The translations under genes were made by a program, and so were the position numbers. Below are positions 8,100-17,873 of a stretch of 42,072 nucleotides of DNA, in pieces (within the stretch, counting starts at the first letter, position 1; every line of letters begins with the position of its first letter). The stretch comes from Rhodocyclaceae bacterium (GTDB taxonomy: Bacteria > Pseudomonadota > Gammaproteobacteria > Burkholderiales > Rhodocyclaceae). Location of the stretch: contig WBUF01000018.1 of the NCBI GenBank assembly GCA_008933825.1, forward strand, positions 1-42,072, read 5' to 3'. A model generated the notes under the pieces. The model was not told the origin of the DNA, ran no database searches, and was given only the letters and a program-made list of their open reading frames with translations.

Positions 8100-9097
8100 G
8101 ACATATTCTGCCGGCCCTCCTTCTCGGCGTCCTCGCCCTGCCCTCGGTATCGGCCGCGGGCAGCTTCGAGCGGCGCGAAGACGTTCGTGCCTTCATCGAG
8201 GAAATGCACCAGCGGCATGGTTTCGACCGCGCACGGCTGCTGCGTCTCTTCGGCCAGGCACAGCCCCAGCCGAAGGCGCTCCAGGCCATCCTGCCGCCAA
8301 AGGATCCGTCGATGCGCTCCTGGCAAACCTACCGCGCGCGCTTCATCGAACCTTCGCGTATCGATGGCGGGCTACGCTTCTGGGAGGCGAACCGCAACGT
8401 CCTCGAAGCCGCGCGGCGCTCTTACGGCGTACCGGAGGAAATCGTCGTCGCCATCATCGGCATCGAGACCATCTACGGCCGCAACACCGGAAAATTCCCG
8501 ACCCTGGCGACCCTGGCGACGCTGGCATTCGACTATCCGCCCCGCTCCGAGCTTTTCCGAGGCGAACTCGAGGCCCTCCTGTTGCTGGCGCGCGATTCGC
8601 GCCGCAGCCCTGCCGCCTACTCCGGCTCGTACGCCGGCGCACTGGGCATTCCCCAGTTCCTGCCGAGCAGCATCCGCAACTGGGGCGTGGATTTCGACGG
8701 CGACGGGAGAATCGATCTGGCGGCAAGCAGTGCAGACGCCATCGGCAGCGTCGCCAACTTTCTTGCCAGCCATGGCTGGGAAACAGACGGCGCAATTGCA
8801 TTCCCCACCAGTGCTGTGGGCGTGCGCGTCAAAGAGCTGGTCGAAGCGGGTATCGTGCCGCGCCTTACACCGGCGGAAATGGCGGATTACGGCCTCACGC
8901 CGGCGGCAGAGGCGCCGCAACAGCCCTGCGCACTGATCGACCTCGTCACGCCGGGCCAGGCCACGGAATACTGGCTCGGCTATCGCAACTTCTACGTCAT
9001 CACGCGTTACAACCGCTCCAGCTCGTATGCCATGGCAGTATATGCGCTATCGCTCGAATTGAAGCAAGCATGGGAAGCCCGCCTGGCGACGAGATGA
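8096..9097 (+). CDS. mltB: Lytic murein transglycosylase B
   Basis: A soluble periplasmic lytic transglycosylase of the MltB/Slt35 family, which cleaves peptidoglycan glycan strands to 1,6-anhydro-muramyl ends. The 333-residue protein has a signal peptide ending near SVSA-AG, with no lipobox, unlike E. coli MltB. The catalytic Glu124 sits in IIGIETIYGR, and the GALGIPQFLPSS and DFDGDGRIDL motifs follow. The start at 8096 makes an ATGA overlap with the tgpA stop; an ATG two codons earlier (8090) is equally possible. It converges on rpoS with only three bases between stop codons and no terminator. Confidence 0.92.
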   Translation: MRHILPALLLGVLALPSVSAAGSFERREDVRAFIEEMHQRHGFDRARLLRLFGQAQPQPKALQAILPPKDPSMRSWQTYRARFIEPSRIDGGLRFWEANRNVLEAARRSYGVPEEIVVAIIGIETIYGRNTGKFPTLATLATLAFDYPPRSELFRGELEALLLLARDSRRSPAAYSGSYAGALGIPQFLPSSIRNWGVDFDGDGRIDLAASSADAIGSVANFLASHGWETDGAIAFPTSAVGVRVKELVEAGIVPRLTPAEMADYGLTPAAEAPQQPCALIDLVTPGQATEYWLGYRNFYVITRYNRSSSYAMAVYALSLELKQAWEARLATR

Positions 9098-9100
9098 GCG

Positions 9101-10012
9101 CTACAGCAGGACGTCCTTGGAAACGCCGTGCCGCTTGAGGATGCGCCGCAGCTGGGCCAGCGCCTCGATCTGTATCTGCCTCACCCGCTCGCGCGTCAGT
9201 GAAAGCCGCTCGGCCAGTTCCTCCAGCGTCGCCACCTCGCAGCCGTTGAGGCCGTAGCGCGATTCGATCACCCGGCGCTGCTTGTCGCTCAACATGCCGA
9301 TCCATTCCGTCACCAGATGTTCCACTTCGGTGGCATGGATCTGCATCTCAGGCGTTTCGGCGGCATCGTCCGCGAGAGATTCGCCGATGGAAAGGCTGGG
9401 GTCGATCTCCAGCGGTGCATCCAGCGAGGCGACATGTTCGTTCAGCACAAGTACCTGGCGCACCTCCTCGACGGGCTTGTCGAGCACTTGGGCGATTTCC
9501 TCCAGTCCGGTCTCGCGCGCGCTGGACGCCTCCAGATGCCGCATGGCGCGCAGCACCGAGTTGAGCTCCTTGACGACATGCACCGGCAGTCGGATGGTTC
9601 GCGACTGGTTCATGATGGCACGCTCGATGTTCTGGCGGATCCACCATGTGGCATAGGTCGAGAAGCGGAAGCCGCGTTCCGGATCGAACTTGTCGAGAGC
9701 GTGAATGAGACCAAGGTTGCCTTCCTCGACCAGGTCGAGTAGCGGCATGCCGCGATTGAGGTAATGCTTGGCGATGTTCACCACCAGGCGCAGGTTGTGC
9801 TCGATCATCTTCTGGCGCGCGCGCTCGTCGCCCTGCCGGGCCAGCCGCGCGTAGGTCAGCTCCTGATCCGGCGTCAGCAGCGGGTTGGCGCCTATCTCGT
9901 TGAGATAGAGCTGGGTGACGTCGTTGAGGAATTCCGGCTCGCCGGCAGGCGCAGCCTCGGGCGTCGATGCTTCGGTCGGCTCACCTTCGCCTGGCAAAAC
10001 CTCTTCGCTCAT
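9101..10012 (-). CDS. rpoS: RNA polymerase sigma factor RpoS
   Basis: The stationary-phase/general stress sigma factor. Its 303 residues carry region 1.2 ([17 protein letters not shown]), region 2 with the core-binding and -10 helices ([19 protein letters not shown]), region 3, and a region 4.2 helix-turn-helix near the C-terminus ([16 protein letters not shown]). The short N-terminus excludes RpoD. It follows nlpD by three bases at the end of the surE-pcm-nlpD-rpoS cluster. In E. coli the main rpoS promoter lies inside nlpD; I infer but cannot show the same here. It converges on mltB, so transcripts from both sides probably overlap. Confidence 0.97.
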   Translation of the reverse strand: MSEEVLPGEGEPTEASTPEAAPAGEPEFLNDVTQLYLNEIGANPLLTPDQELTYARLARQGDERARQKMIEHNLRLVVNIAKHYLNRGMPLLDLVEEGNLGLIHALDKFDPERGFRFSTYATWWIRQNIERAIMNQSRTIRLPVHVVKELNSVLRAMRHLEASSARETGLEEIAQVLDKPVEEVRQVLVLNEHVASLDAPLEIDPSLSIGESLADDAAETPEMQIHATEVEHLVTEWIGMLSDKQRRVIESRYGLNGCEVATLEELAERLSLTRERVRQIQIEALAQLRRILKRHGVSKDVLL

Positions 10013-10015
10013 GCT

Positions 10016-10918
10016 TCACCTCGGCGGCAGCAGCTTGACGGGATCGAGCGGCTTGCCCTGGCGACGAATTTCGAAATGCAGCTTGGCCTGATCGGCATCG
10101 CTGCTTCCAAGCTCGGCAATCCTCTGCCCCCTGGCCACCTGCTGCCCTTCCTTGGCCAGCAGCCGGCTGTTGTGGGCATACACGCTCGAAAGACCATTGG
10201 CGTGCTGCACGATGATCAGGTTGCCATAACCGCGTATGCCGCTGCCGGCATAGGTCACCTTGCCGCTTTCGGCCGCCAGCACCGGCTCGCCGACGCGTCC
10301 CTCGATATCAATACCTTTGCTGCTGCCATCGACATAGGAAGAGACGACTCTCCCTGCGGCAGGCCACGTCCAGTTCAACTCGTCGCCGACTGCGGCCTCG
10401 GCCGGTCTTGACTCGGGCCTGGCCTGTGCTGGATGGGTTGCGGAGCGCGGCTCCTCCGTCTTCTGCATTGCCGCGACGGCCTGCTCAGTATAGGGCTGCT
10501 TACCGCCTTTGGGCTCGCGCTTGACGGTGTCGGTGTTCGGCGCACTGGCCGCAGCGGCCACCGGGCGAACCTCCACCGCGGCTGGAGCGGCAATCGGTTT
10601 GACCACAGCCACGCCTTCGGGCGGCGCCACGCGCAGCGGCTGGCCGACCCGGATCATGTTGGGGTTGTCGATGTTGTTCCAGGCGGCGACATCGCGGTAT
10701 GACTGGCCATGCTCCAGCGCAATGCTGTAGAGCGTTTCGCCCTTTTTCACAATATGGTATTCGCCGGGCCGGGCAGCACTTGCCGCAGGCGCCGCGCCCT
10801 TGGCCGGCAGGCCACCGCGTTCGACCACCGGGGCTGGCGCCTTCGACGTGCAGCCGGCCAGCAGTACGGCGATCAAGGCCGCAAAGACAACCACATCTCG
10901 TGAAACAATGTGTCTCAT
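10016..10918 (-). CDS. nlpD: NlpD-type lipoprotein, LysM plus degenerate M23 domain
   Basis: A 300-residue outer-membrane lipoprotein (lipobox LLAGC, Cys23). A LysM peptidoglycan-binding domain occupies about residues 53-97, then an Ala/Pro-rich linker, then an M23/LytM domain from about 198. The metal ligands of active M23 enzymes are not all present: the first motif reads SSKGIDI where active enzymes have His, and the last reads KLHFEIR with one His of the HxH pair missing. This matches E. coli NlpD, which is not an enzyme but activates the amidase AmiC at division. It lies between pcm and rpoS as usual. Confidence 0.93.
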   Translation of the reverse strand: MRHIVSRDVVVFAALIAVLLAGCTSKAPAPVVERGGLPAKGAAPAASAARPGEYHIVKKGETLYSIALEHGQSYRDVAAWNNIDNPNMIRVGQPLRVAPPEGVAVVKPIAAPAAVEVRPVAAAASAPNTDTVKREPKGGKQPYTEQAVAAMQKTEEPRSATHPAQARPESRPAEAAVGDELNWTWPAAGRVVSSYVDGSSKGIDIEGRVGEPVLAAESGKVTYAGSGIRGYGNLIIVQHANGLSSVYAHNSRLLAKEGQQVARGQRIAELGSSDADQAKLHFEIRRQGKPLDPVKLLPPR

Positions 10919-10920
10919 GC

Positions 10921-11580
10921 CTATTCGACTCCTGCCAGCAAGGGTACGAAACGCACCGATTCGAGTCGGGTTTCGCTAAAGCCGCGCGCGCTCCGCTCGA
11001 TCAGGCAAAGCGCCTGGTCTTCGCCGCCCAAAGGCAAGATCATGCGTCCGCCGACCGCCAACTGCCCAAGCAGCGCCTGCGGCACGCGCGCGGCGGCGGC
11101 GGCTAGGATGATTGTATCGAAAGGCGCGGCTTCCGCCAGCCCGAGGCCGCCGTCCGCATGCTTGAGACGGACATTCGGCAAGCGCAGGTGGCGCAAGTTT
11201 GCCCGCGCCTTGTCGAGCAGCTGGGCAAGGCGCTCGACGGCATAGACATCCTTGGCCATCTGGGCCAGTACCGCCGCCTGGTAGCCGCAACCTGCCCCGA
11301 TCTCCAGCGCCTTGCCGAGGTTTTTCCTTCCGGCCGCCAGCAGTTCGATCATGCGCGCCACGATGAACGGCTGGGATATCGTCTGCTTCAATCCGATCGG
11401 CAAGGCCGTATCCTCGTAGGCGCGCGAGGCGAGCGCCTCCTCGACGAAGATGTGGCGCGGCACGGCCGCCATCGCCACCAGGACGCGTTCGTCGCGGATG
11501 CCGCCGGCGCGCAGACGCTCGATCATGCGCGCACGCGTGCGCGGCGAGGTCATGCCAATGCCCGCCAACTCGCGCTTCAT
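10921..11580 (-). CDS. pcm: Protein-L-isoaspartate O-methyltransferase
   Basis: Pcm methylates isoaspartyl residues in aged proteins with S-adenosylmethionine so that they can revert to aspartate. The 219-residue protein has the family motif [11 protein letters not shown] (residues 40-50), TISQPFIVA, and SAM motif [11 protein letters not shown] (91-100). It overlaps surE by four bases (ATGA) and is followed two bases later by nlpD. It belongs to the stationary-phase repair cluster with surE and rpoS. Confidence 0.96.
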   Translation of the reverse strand: MKRELAGIGMTSPRTRARMIERLRAGGIRDERVLVAMAAVPRHIFVEEALASRAYEDTALPIGLKQTISQPFIVARMIELLAAGRKNLGKALEIGAGCGYQAAVLAQMAKDVYAVERLAQLLDKARANLRHLRLPNVRLKHADGGLGLAEAAPFDTIILAAAAARVPQALLGQLAVGGRMILPLGGEDQALCLIERSARGFSETRLESVRFVPLLAGVE

Positions 11581-12320
11581 GCGCTGAGCCAGTTCCTTAC
11601 AGTGGGAATCTGGGCCCCGTGCGTCAGGTCAATCTGCAACGGCGTAATCGACGCATAGCCGTTCTCGACGGCATGGAAATCCGTTCCTTCGCCGGCGTCC
11701 TGGGCCGAACCCGCAGCACCGATCCAGTAAACCGTCTCGCCGCGCGGACTGACCTGCCTGACCACACCCTCGGCCTTGTGCCGCTTGCCCAGCCGCGTCA
11801 CCCGAATGCCTTTCAGCCTCTCGGGCGGAATATCCGGCACATTGATGTTCAGCAGTACCGGTGCCTTCGGCGGATGACGCTGACAACGCTCGACCACTCC
11901 GCGGACAACCCGTGCTGCCGTTTCGAAATGGGCTGCCTTGTGGCTGGTCAGTGACACGGCAATCGACGGCACACCCAGCAGATAGCCTTCGGTCGCCGCC
12001 GCCACGGTGCCGGAATAAATCGTGTCATCGCCCATGTTGGCGCCGACGTTGATGCCCGAAATCACCATGTCCGGCAGATGCTCGAGCATGCCGGTGACCG
12101 CCAGATGAACGCAATCTGTCGGTGTGCCATTCACGAAGTGGAATCCGTTGGCGGCCTGCCGCAGCCTGAGCGGGCGATCCAGCGTCAGGGAATTGCTGGC
12201 GCCGCTGCGATCGCGTTCTGGAGCGACGACGGTTATCTCGGCAATATCCATCAGGGTCCGGGCCAGCATCTCTATGCCCGGTGCGAAGTAGCCGTCGTCG
12301 TTGGAAAGGAGGATGCGCAT
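11577..12320 (-). CDS. surE: 5'/3'-nucleotidase SurE
   Basis: SurE removes phosphate from nucleoside monophosphates and short polyphosphate in the cytoplasm and helps stationary-phase survival. The 247-residue protein begins [15 protein letters not shown] with the metal-binding Asp8-Asp9, and has the family loop [17 protein letters not shown] near residue 90. It is the first protein gene of the surE-pcm-nlpD-rpoS cluster. The tRNA-Pro gene ends 37 bases upstream on the same strand with no terminator between, so they may share a transcript. Confidence 0.96.
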   Translation of the reverse strand: MRILLSNDDGYFAPGIEMLARTLMDIAEITVVAPERDRSGASNSLTLDRPLRLRQAANGFHFVNGTPTDCVHLAVTGMLEHLPDMVISGINVGANMGDDTIYSGTVAAATEGYLLGVPSIAVSLTSHKAAHFETAARVVRGVVERCQRHPPKAPVLLNINVPDIPPERLKGIRVTRLGKRHKAEGVVRQVSPRGETVYWIGAAGSAQDAGEGTDFHAVENGYASITPLQIDLTHGAQIPTVRNWLSA

Positions 12321-12357
12321 GGTATGCCGCGCGGCGATGGCTGCCTCAGGGTAAGAA

Positions 12358-12435
<78 letters not shown>

Positions 12436-12445
12436 CTGACTGCAA

Positions 12446-12451
12446 ATTATA
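12446..12451 (-). promoter_or_regulatory. -10 box of tRNA-Pro promoter
   Basis: A perfect TATAAT on the minus strand ends 11 bases before the tRNA 5' end, a usual distance for stable RNA. The -35 region (near 12469-12474, CGGTCG) matches consensus poorly. Confidence 0.6.
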
Positions 12452-12488
12452 ACAGAGAGCGGTGCGCACGACCGTTTTAATGCGGGTT

Positions 12489-12854
12489 TCAGGCACGCAG
12501 CAGGTAAATGATGCTGGCTATTTCACCGCGCAGCGACAGACCGGGGAAAGTCAGATCGGCCGATCCTTCCGCAGGGTTCGGCAAATCCCGGCCAAGGTTC
12601 TCTTCCAGGCGGTTGCGCGCACCGCTGATGGTGAAGCCTTCCCGATACAGCAGTTCCCGAATGCGTCGGACCAGCAGCACCTCATGATGCTGGTAGTAGC
12701 GACGGTTACCGCGCCGCTTGACCGGCTTGAGTTGCGTGAATTCCTGCTCCCAGTAGCGCAAGACGTGCGGTTTGACGCCGCACAATTCACTTACCTCGCC
12801 GATGGTGAAGTAGCGCTTGGCCGGAATCGGCGGCAGTTCATCCTTGTTTGCCAT
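12489..12854 (-). CDS. MerR-family transcriptional regulator
   Basis: A 121-residue regulator. Its N-terminal winged helix-turn-helix is of MerR type ([20 protein letters not shown], then the NRRYY wing near residue 51). The C-terminal part is short, with no Cys-rich metal site or ligand domain, so the effector is unknown. It overlaps the end of ihfA by 17 bases and is the last gene of the pheST-ihfA cluster. This ihfA-merR pairing is common in beta- and gammaproteobacteria. Confidence 0.88.
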   Translation of the reverse strand: MANKDELPPIPAKRYFTIGEVSELCGVKPHVLRYWEQEFTQLKPVKRRGNRRYYQHHEVLLVRRIRELLYREGFTISGARNRLEENLGRDLPNPAEGSADLTFPGLSLRGEIASIIYLLRA

Positions 12855-13143
12855 GGCTGCTCAGCTTCTCGACCGAGGCCTTGAGTTTCTGGCTGGCATG
12901 GAAGGTGACGACACGACGGGCAGTGATCGGAATCTCCTCGCCTGTCTTGGGATTGCGGCCCGGGCGCTGCGGCTTGTCGCGCAACTGGAAATTGCCGAAG
13001 CCGGACAACTTCACGCTGTCGCCTCGTTCCAGCGCCGTTCGGATTTCTTCGAAAAACCCCTCCACCATATCCTTGGCTTCGCGCTTGTTCAGGCCGACCT
13101 TTTCAAAAAGGAGGTCGGCGAGTTCCGCCTTTGTTAACGTCAT
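12838..13143 (-). CDS. ihfA: Integration host factor subunit alpha
   Basis: IhfA pairs with IhfB to bend DNA at specific sites in replication, recombination and transcription. The 101-residue protein has the HU/IHF fold with [20 protein letters not shown] at the start, the core [11 protein letters not shown], and the DNA-inserting arm [12 protein letters not shown] with its conserved Pro. It lies nine bases after pheT, the classical pheST-ihfA arrangement. The beta subunit is not in this window. Confidence 0.95.
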   Translation of the reverse strand: MTLTKAELADLLFEKVGLNKREAKDMVEGFFEEIRTALERGDSVKLSGFGNFQLRDKPQRPGRNPKTGEEIPITARRVVTFHASQKLKASVEKLSSHGKQG

Positions 13144-13152
13144 TTCTGCTCC

Positions 13153-15531
13153 CTATGAACGCAGCTTGGCGGCGAATTGTTTCGCTGCGGCCTCGACCAT
13201 TGACATGACTGCCGCATCGACTTCGCCTTCGGAAAGCGTTCTTTCAGTATCTTGCATAACTACCCGGAATGCAAGACTTTTTTTCTCAGGATCGACTCCC
13301 TTGCCGTGGTATACATCGAACAACTCGACCTCCCGGACGATCGCCGGGGCGACGGCCAGCAGGGCCTCCAGCATGGGCTTGGCAGGCTGCTCCTGGGCCA
13401 CCACCAGGGCGATGTCACGCACCACGCACGGAAAGCGTGAAACCTCCTTGTAGGCTGGCAGCGGCTTCTGCAATACGGAATCCAGGTCCAGCTCGAAAAG
13501 AACCGGTGCGCTGCCCAACTCGTATTTCTGCACCCAGCGCGGATGCAGCTCACCCACCAGGCCGATCACCTTGCCCTCCAGGGTCACCGAGGCAGCGCGG
13601 CCGGGATGCAGGGCCGGGTGCTGCAAGCGCTCGAATCCACCCTGCAGCGGCGCAAGCAATGCCTCGACATCGGCCTTGACATCAAAAAAGTCGACATGGC
13701 GCACGGCCATACCCCACTGTTCCGGCGCGGCTGGCCCCCAGGCAAGCGCCGCTACCCGCTTCGGTTGCAGGAAACCCGGTATCGGATCGCCTGCGGCATC
13801 GCGAAGGAAGCAACGGCCGGTTTCGAACACTCTGACGCGATCCAGGCGCCTGTTTCGATTGGCGGCGAGGTTGGCCACCAGCCCGCCGATCAGGCTCGAT
13901 CGCATCACCCCCATCTGGCTGGCGATCGGGTTGGCGAGAACCACCTGACCGTCGTTGGCGCAAAAATCCCGCTCCCAGCCTGCATCGACGAAACTGTAAT
14001 TCACCACCTCCTGATAGTCGCGGGAAGCCAGCAGGCGGCGCAAGCGCCAGACGGAGCGGAACTGCTCATTTTGCGGCAGGATGGCCAGCGAGCCCTGCGA
14101 AAGGCGGGCAGGAATGTTGTCGTAACCATGCAGCCTGGCCAGTTCCTCGACCAGATCCTCCTCAATGGCAATGTCGAAACGGTGCGAGGGCGGCGTCACC
14201 GTAAAGACATCCTGGTCCTGGGTAAAGGCGAAGTCGAGCCCTCTGAAAAGGCGCGCCGCGATCTCGGCACCCAGCCTGATGCCCAGAACCTTCTCGGCTC
14301 TTGGCACGCGCAGCCGTACCGGTACCCTTTGCGGCAGGCAATCGTGGTCGATCGCCTCGGTCACCGGCCCGGCCTGCCCGCCGCAGATATCCATGATCAG
14401 CCGGCTCGCCCTTTCCAGCGCCTCGCGCGTGGCAGCGAAATCGACGCCGCGTTCGAAACGGTAAGCGGCATCCGAGGAAAAGCCGAGCGCACGTGCCTTG
14501 CCGGCAATGGCATCGGGAGCGAAGAAGGCGCTCTCCAGGAACAACTCGGTGGTGCCGTCCGCAATGCCGCTCTCCTCGCCACCCATGATGCCGGCCATGG
14601 CCAGCGCACGGCTGTCGTCCGCAATGAGCGCAGTATCGACGGAGGGTTCGATGATCTGCCCGTTCAGCAACAGGAGTTTCTCGCCCGCCGCCGGATAACG
14701 CACGCGCACTGCACCGTCGAGGCGGGCATTGTCAAAGGCATGCAGGGGCTGGCCTAATTCCAGCATGACGTAGTTGGTGACATCGACCACGGCGCTGATG
14801 GAGCGCAGGCCGCTGCGCTCGAGGCGGCGCCTCATCCAGTCCGGCGTCGGTGCCTTGGCATCGATGCCGCTGACGACACGGCCGCAGTAGCGCGGACAGG
14901 CGGCTGGCGCGTCGAGCACGACCTCGCGGCGCTTGTCGCTCGTCACTCGTACTTCATCGACGGGGGAGGGAGAGACGGCTGTCCCAGTCAGCGCACCGAC
15001 TTCGCGTGCGATGCCTTTCAGGCTAAGGCAATCGGCACGGTTCGGGGTGAGCTTCAGGGTAAACAACTTGTCATCAAGGGCGAGGCTGGTGCGTATATCC
15101 TCGCCCACGAGGGCGTCCTGCGGCAGCGGCAGCAGTCCGCTGTGATCCTCTGACAAGCCGAGTTCGCGCGCCGAACAGAGCATGCCGAAGGATTCGACGC
15201 CACGCACCTTGGTTACCCTGATCGTCATGCCGGGCAGCTCGGCGCCGACCAGGGCACAAGGCACCTTCATGCCGGTGCTGACATTGGGCGCACCGCAGAC
15301 GATCTGCAGCGTCTCGCCCTGGCCCGCATCGACGCGGCAGAGCTTCAGCTTGTCGGCATCAGGATGCTTGTCGACCGAGAGCACTTGCGCCACGACGACG
15401 CCGGCAAAGGCCGGTGCGACGGGCTGCAGGGCCTCGACCTCCAGTCCCGCCATGGTGAGGCTGTGCGCCAGTTCAGCGCTGGTTAGGGGCGGATTGACGA
15501 ATTCGCGCAGCCAGTGTTCGGAGAACTGCAT
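13153..15531 (-). CDS. pheT: Phenylalanyl-tRNA synthetase beta subunit
   Basis: The 792-residue beta subunit of the (alpha-beta)2 enzyme that charges tRNA-Phe. From the N-terminus: MQFSEHWLREFVNPPLT, an OB-fold tRNA-binding domain at about 40-150 (VDKHPDADKLKLC), the B3/B4 editing domain that hydrolyses Tyr-tRNA-Phe (about 215-400), the B5 domain, a degenerate synthetase-like core, and a C-terminal FDX-ACB anticodon-binding domain ending near EGEVDAAV. It begins two bases after the pheS stop codon. Confidence 0.96.
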   Translation of the reverse strand: MQFSEHWLREFVNPPLTSAELAHSLTMAGLEVEALQPVAPAFAGVVVAQVLSVDKHPDADKLKLCRVDAGQGETLQIVCGAPNVSTGMKVPCALVGAELPGMTIRVTKVRGVESFGMLCSARELGLSEDHSGLLPLPQDALVGEDIRTSLALDDKLFTLKLTPNRADCLSLKGIAREVGALTGTAVSPSPVDEVRVTSDKRREVVLDAPAACPRYCGRVVSGIDAKAPTPDWMRRRLERSGLRSISAVVDVTNYVMLELGQPLHAFDNARLDGAVRVRYPAAGEKLLLLNGQIIEPSVDTALIADDSRALAMAGIMGGEESGIADGTTELFLESAFFAPDAIAGKARALGFSSDAAYRFERGVDFAATREALERASRLIMDICGGQAGPVTEAIDHDCLPQRVPVRLRVPRAEKVLGIRLGAEIAARLFRGLDFAFTQDQDVFTVTPPSHRFDIAIEEDLVEELARLHGYDNIPARLSQGSLAILPQNEQFRSVWRLRRLLASRDYQEVVNYSFVDAGWERDFCANDGQVVLANPIASQMGVMRSSLIGGLVANLAANRNRRLDRVRVFETGRCFLRDAAGDPIPGFLQPKRVAALAWGPAAPEQWGMAVRHVDFFDVKADVEALLAPLQGGFERLQHPALHPGRAASVTLEGKVIGLVGELHPRWVQKYELGSAPVLFELDLDSVLQKPLPAYKEVSRFPCVVRDIALVVAQEQPAKPMLEALLAVAPAIVREVELFDVYHGKGVDPEKKSLAFRVVMQDTERTLSEGEVDAAVMSMVEAAAKQFAAKLRS

Positions 15532-15533
15532 GA

Positions 15534-16562
<1,029 letters not shown>

Positions 16563-16572
16563 TCAAGCGTAA

Positions 16573-16599
16573 AAAAAGGAGGCGCGGCGCCTCCTTTTT
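16573..16599 (-). terminator. Intrinsic terminator or attenuator between rplT and pheS
   Basis: The inverted repeat is perfect over 13 bases each side (AAAAAGGAGGCGC / GCGCCTCCTTTTT), with a T-run at the far end on the minus strand. It starts about 14 bases after the rplT stop and ends about 13 bases before the pheS ATG. There is no room for a promoter between the hairpin and pheS, so pheST must be fed by read-through. Confidence 0.8.
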
Positions 16600-16613
16600 C
16601 ACCCGTTTCGCGT

Positions 16614-16973
16614 TCAGGCGGAGAGGCGCGCCTTTGCCTGGCCGGCAAGCTGGGCAAAAGCCGGCTTGTCGAATACGGCCAGATCCGCCAGCACCTTTCG
16701 ATCGACCTCTATGGAAGCCTTCTTCAGACCGTTCATCAGACCGCTGTAGGTCATGCCCAACTCGCGGGCAGCCGCATTGATGCGGACGATCCACAGCGAA
16801 CGGAACTGGCGCTTGCGCTGGCGACGGTCGCGATAGGCATACTGCCCGGCCTTCATCACCGCCTGCTTGGCAATGCGATAGACGCTCTTGCGACGGCCGC
16901 GATAACCCTTGGCCTGGTCGAGAACCTTCTTGTGGCGCGCGTGCGCCGTTACACCGCGTTTGACTCGTGGCAT
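16614..16973 (-). CDS. rplT: 50S ribosomal protein L20
   Basis: The 119-residue L20 binds 23S rRNA early in 50S assembly and, in E. coli, represses its own operon. The sequence opens [18 protein letters not shown], has the basic N-terminal helix ([18 protein letters not shown]) and the conserved [16 protein letters not shown] block. A good site AAGGAG lies seven bases before the ATG and overlaps the rpmI stop region. It ends the infC-rpmI-rplT run, followed by a terminator before pheS. Confidence 0.97.
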   Translation of the reverse strand: MPRVKRGVTAHARHKKVLDQAKGYRGRRKSVYRIAKQAVMKAGQYAYRDRRQRKRQFRSLWIVRINAAARELGMTYSGLMNGLKKASIEVDRKVLADLAVFDKPAFAQLAGQAKARLSA

Positions 16974-16985
16974 GGTCTGATCTCC

Positions 16986-17183
16986 TTAGGCGTAGGGCAG
17001 CATGGCCCGGATGGAGGCGACATCCGAATCGTGAACGTTGACCGCACCGCGCAGGTGGCGCTTGGCCTTGGTGGTTTTCTTGGTCAGGATATGGCGCTTG
17101 AAAGCCTGGGAGCGCTTGACGCTGCCCCCCGGCCGCACCTTGAAGCGCTTGGCAGCGCCAGACTTGGTCTTCATCTTCGGCAT
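16986..17183 (-). CDS. rpmI: 50S ribosomal protein L35
   Basis: The 65-residue L35, the standard length, starts [16 protein letters not shown] and is very basic ([12 protein letters not shown]). A longer open frame upstream is rejected because AAGGAG precedes this ATG at good spacing. That site is displayed in the loop of a small hairpin (17186-17199, AAGAA/TTCTT stem). A 130-base leader separates it from infC. Confidence 0.96.
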   Translation of the reverse strand: MPKMKTKSGAAKRFKVRPGGSVKRSQAFKRHILTKKTTKAKRHLRGAVNVHDSDVASIRAMLPYA

Positions 17184-17313
17184 CGAAGAACTCCTTCTTT
17201 TAACATGGCGCCGGGTGGCTCCCGATCCGGAAGCGCTTCGACAACCCGCAACCACTTGTCCATGAGCCTGTCGGCCGGCCCATTCCGCCTCGCGCCCCGC
17301 CGGGGCGCACAGC
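17184..17313 (-). promoter_or_regulatory. infC-rpmI leader, candidate L20 autoregulatory region
   Basis: The spacer is unusually long for this tight cluster. It holds a GC-rich 7-bp hairpin right after the infC stop (17292-17308, GCGCCCC/GGGGCGC, no T-run) and a small hairpin exposing the rpmI ribosome-binding site (17186-17199). In E. coli, L20 represses rpmI-rplT by binding the equivalent region. The role here is inferred from position. Confidence 0.4.
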
Positions 17314-17847
17314 TCAATGCTTCTGTTTCTTCATCGGCGCCAGCACCATGACAAGCTGGCGCCCTTCCATCTTGGGAAACTGCTCGACCGCGCCATACGG
17401 TTCCAGATCGGCCTTCACCCGTTCCAGCAGGCGCACGCCGAACTCCTGGTGCGCCATTTCCCTGCCGCGAAACCGCAGGGTCACTTTCGTCTTGTCACCA
17501 TCCTGAAGAAAGCGGACCAGGTTCCTCAACTTGATCTGGTAGTCGCCTTCGTCCGTTCCGGGCCGGAACTTCACTTCCTTGACCTGTATCTGTTTCTGCT
17601 TCAGCTTCGCTTCATGGGCTTTCTTCGCCTCGGCGTACTTGAACTTGCCGTAATCCATGATGCGGCAGACTGGGGGCTTGGCCAGAGGCGCTATTTCCAC
17701 CAGATCCACTCCCGCCTCCTCGGCCATCCTCAGCGCAACCTGGGCCGTCACGATCCCGACCTGCTCGCCGTTTTCCCCGATCAAACGGATTTCGGGGGCG
17801 TTGATTTCCTCATTCAGGCGCTGCGCCTTCTGCTGTGGCTGTGCGAT
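17314..17847 (-). CDS. infC: Translation initiation factor IF-3, ATC start
   Basis: IF-3 keeps ribosomal subunits apart and checks the start codon-initiator tRNA pairing. The 177-residue product reads from the N-terminal domain ([20 protein letters not shown]), through a Lys-rich linker ([20 protein letters not shown]), to the C-terminal 30S-binding domain. The start is the ATC at 17847-17845: GGAG lies nine bases upstream and the family N-terminus begins here, while no ATG or GTG fits. A non-standard start codon is a known hallmark of infC and lets IF-3 limit its own synthesis. It follows thrS by 26 bases, as in E. coli. Confidence 0.93.
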   Translation of the reverse strand: MAQPQQKAQRLNEEINAPEIRLIGENGEQVGIVTAQVALRMAEEAGVDLVEIAPLAKPPVCRIMDYGKFKYAEAKKAHEAKLKQKQIQVKEVKFRPGTDEGDYQIKLRNLVRFLQDGDKTKVTLRFRGREMAHQEFGVRLLERVKADLEPYGAVEQFPKMEGRQLVMVLAPMKKQKH

Positions 17848-17873
17848 GGTGCGAATCTCCGAAAAATGAAAAA

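Noticed and set aside
12446..12488. Terminator of the merR operon
   Set aside because: Only a 4-bp stem without a T-run is visible between merR and tRNA-Pro.
13543..14757. 404-codon plus-strand frame opposite pheT
   Set aside because: High-GC shadow frame antisense to a fully conserved synthetase gene; low-complexity product with no family features.
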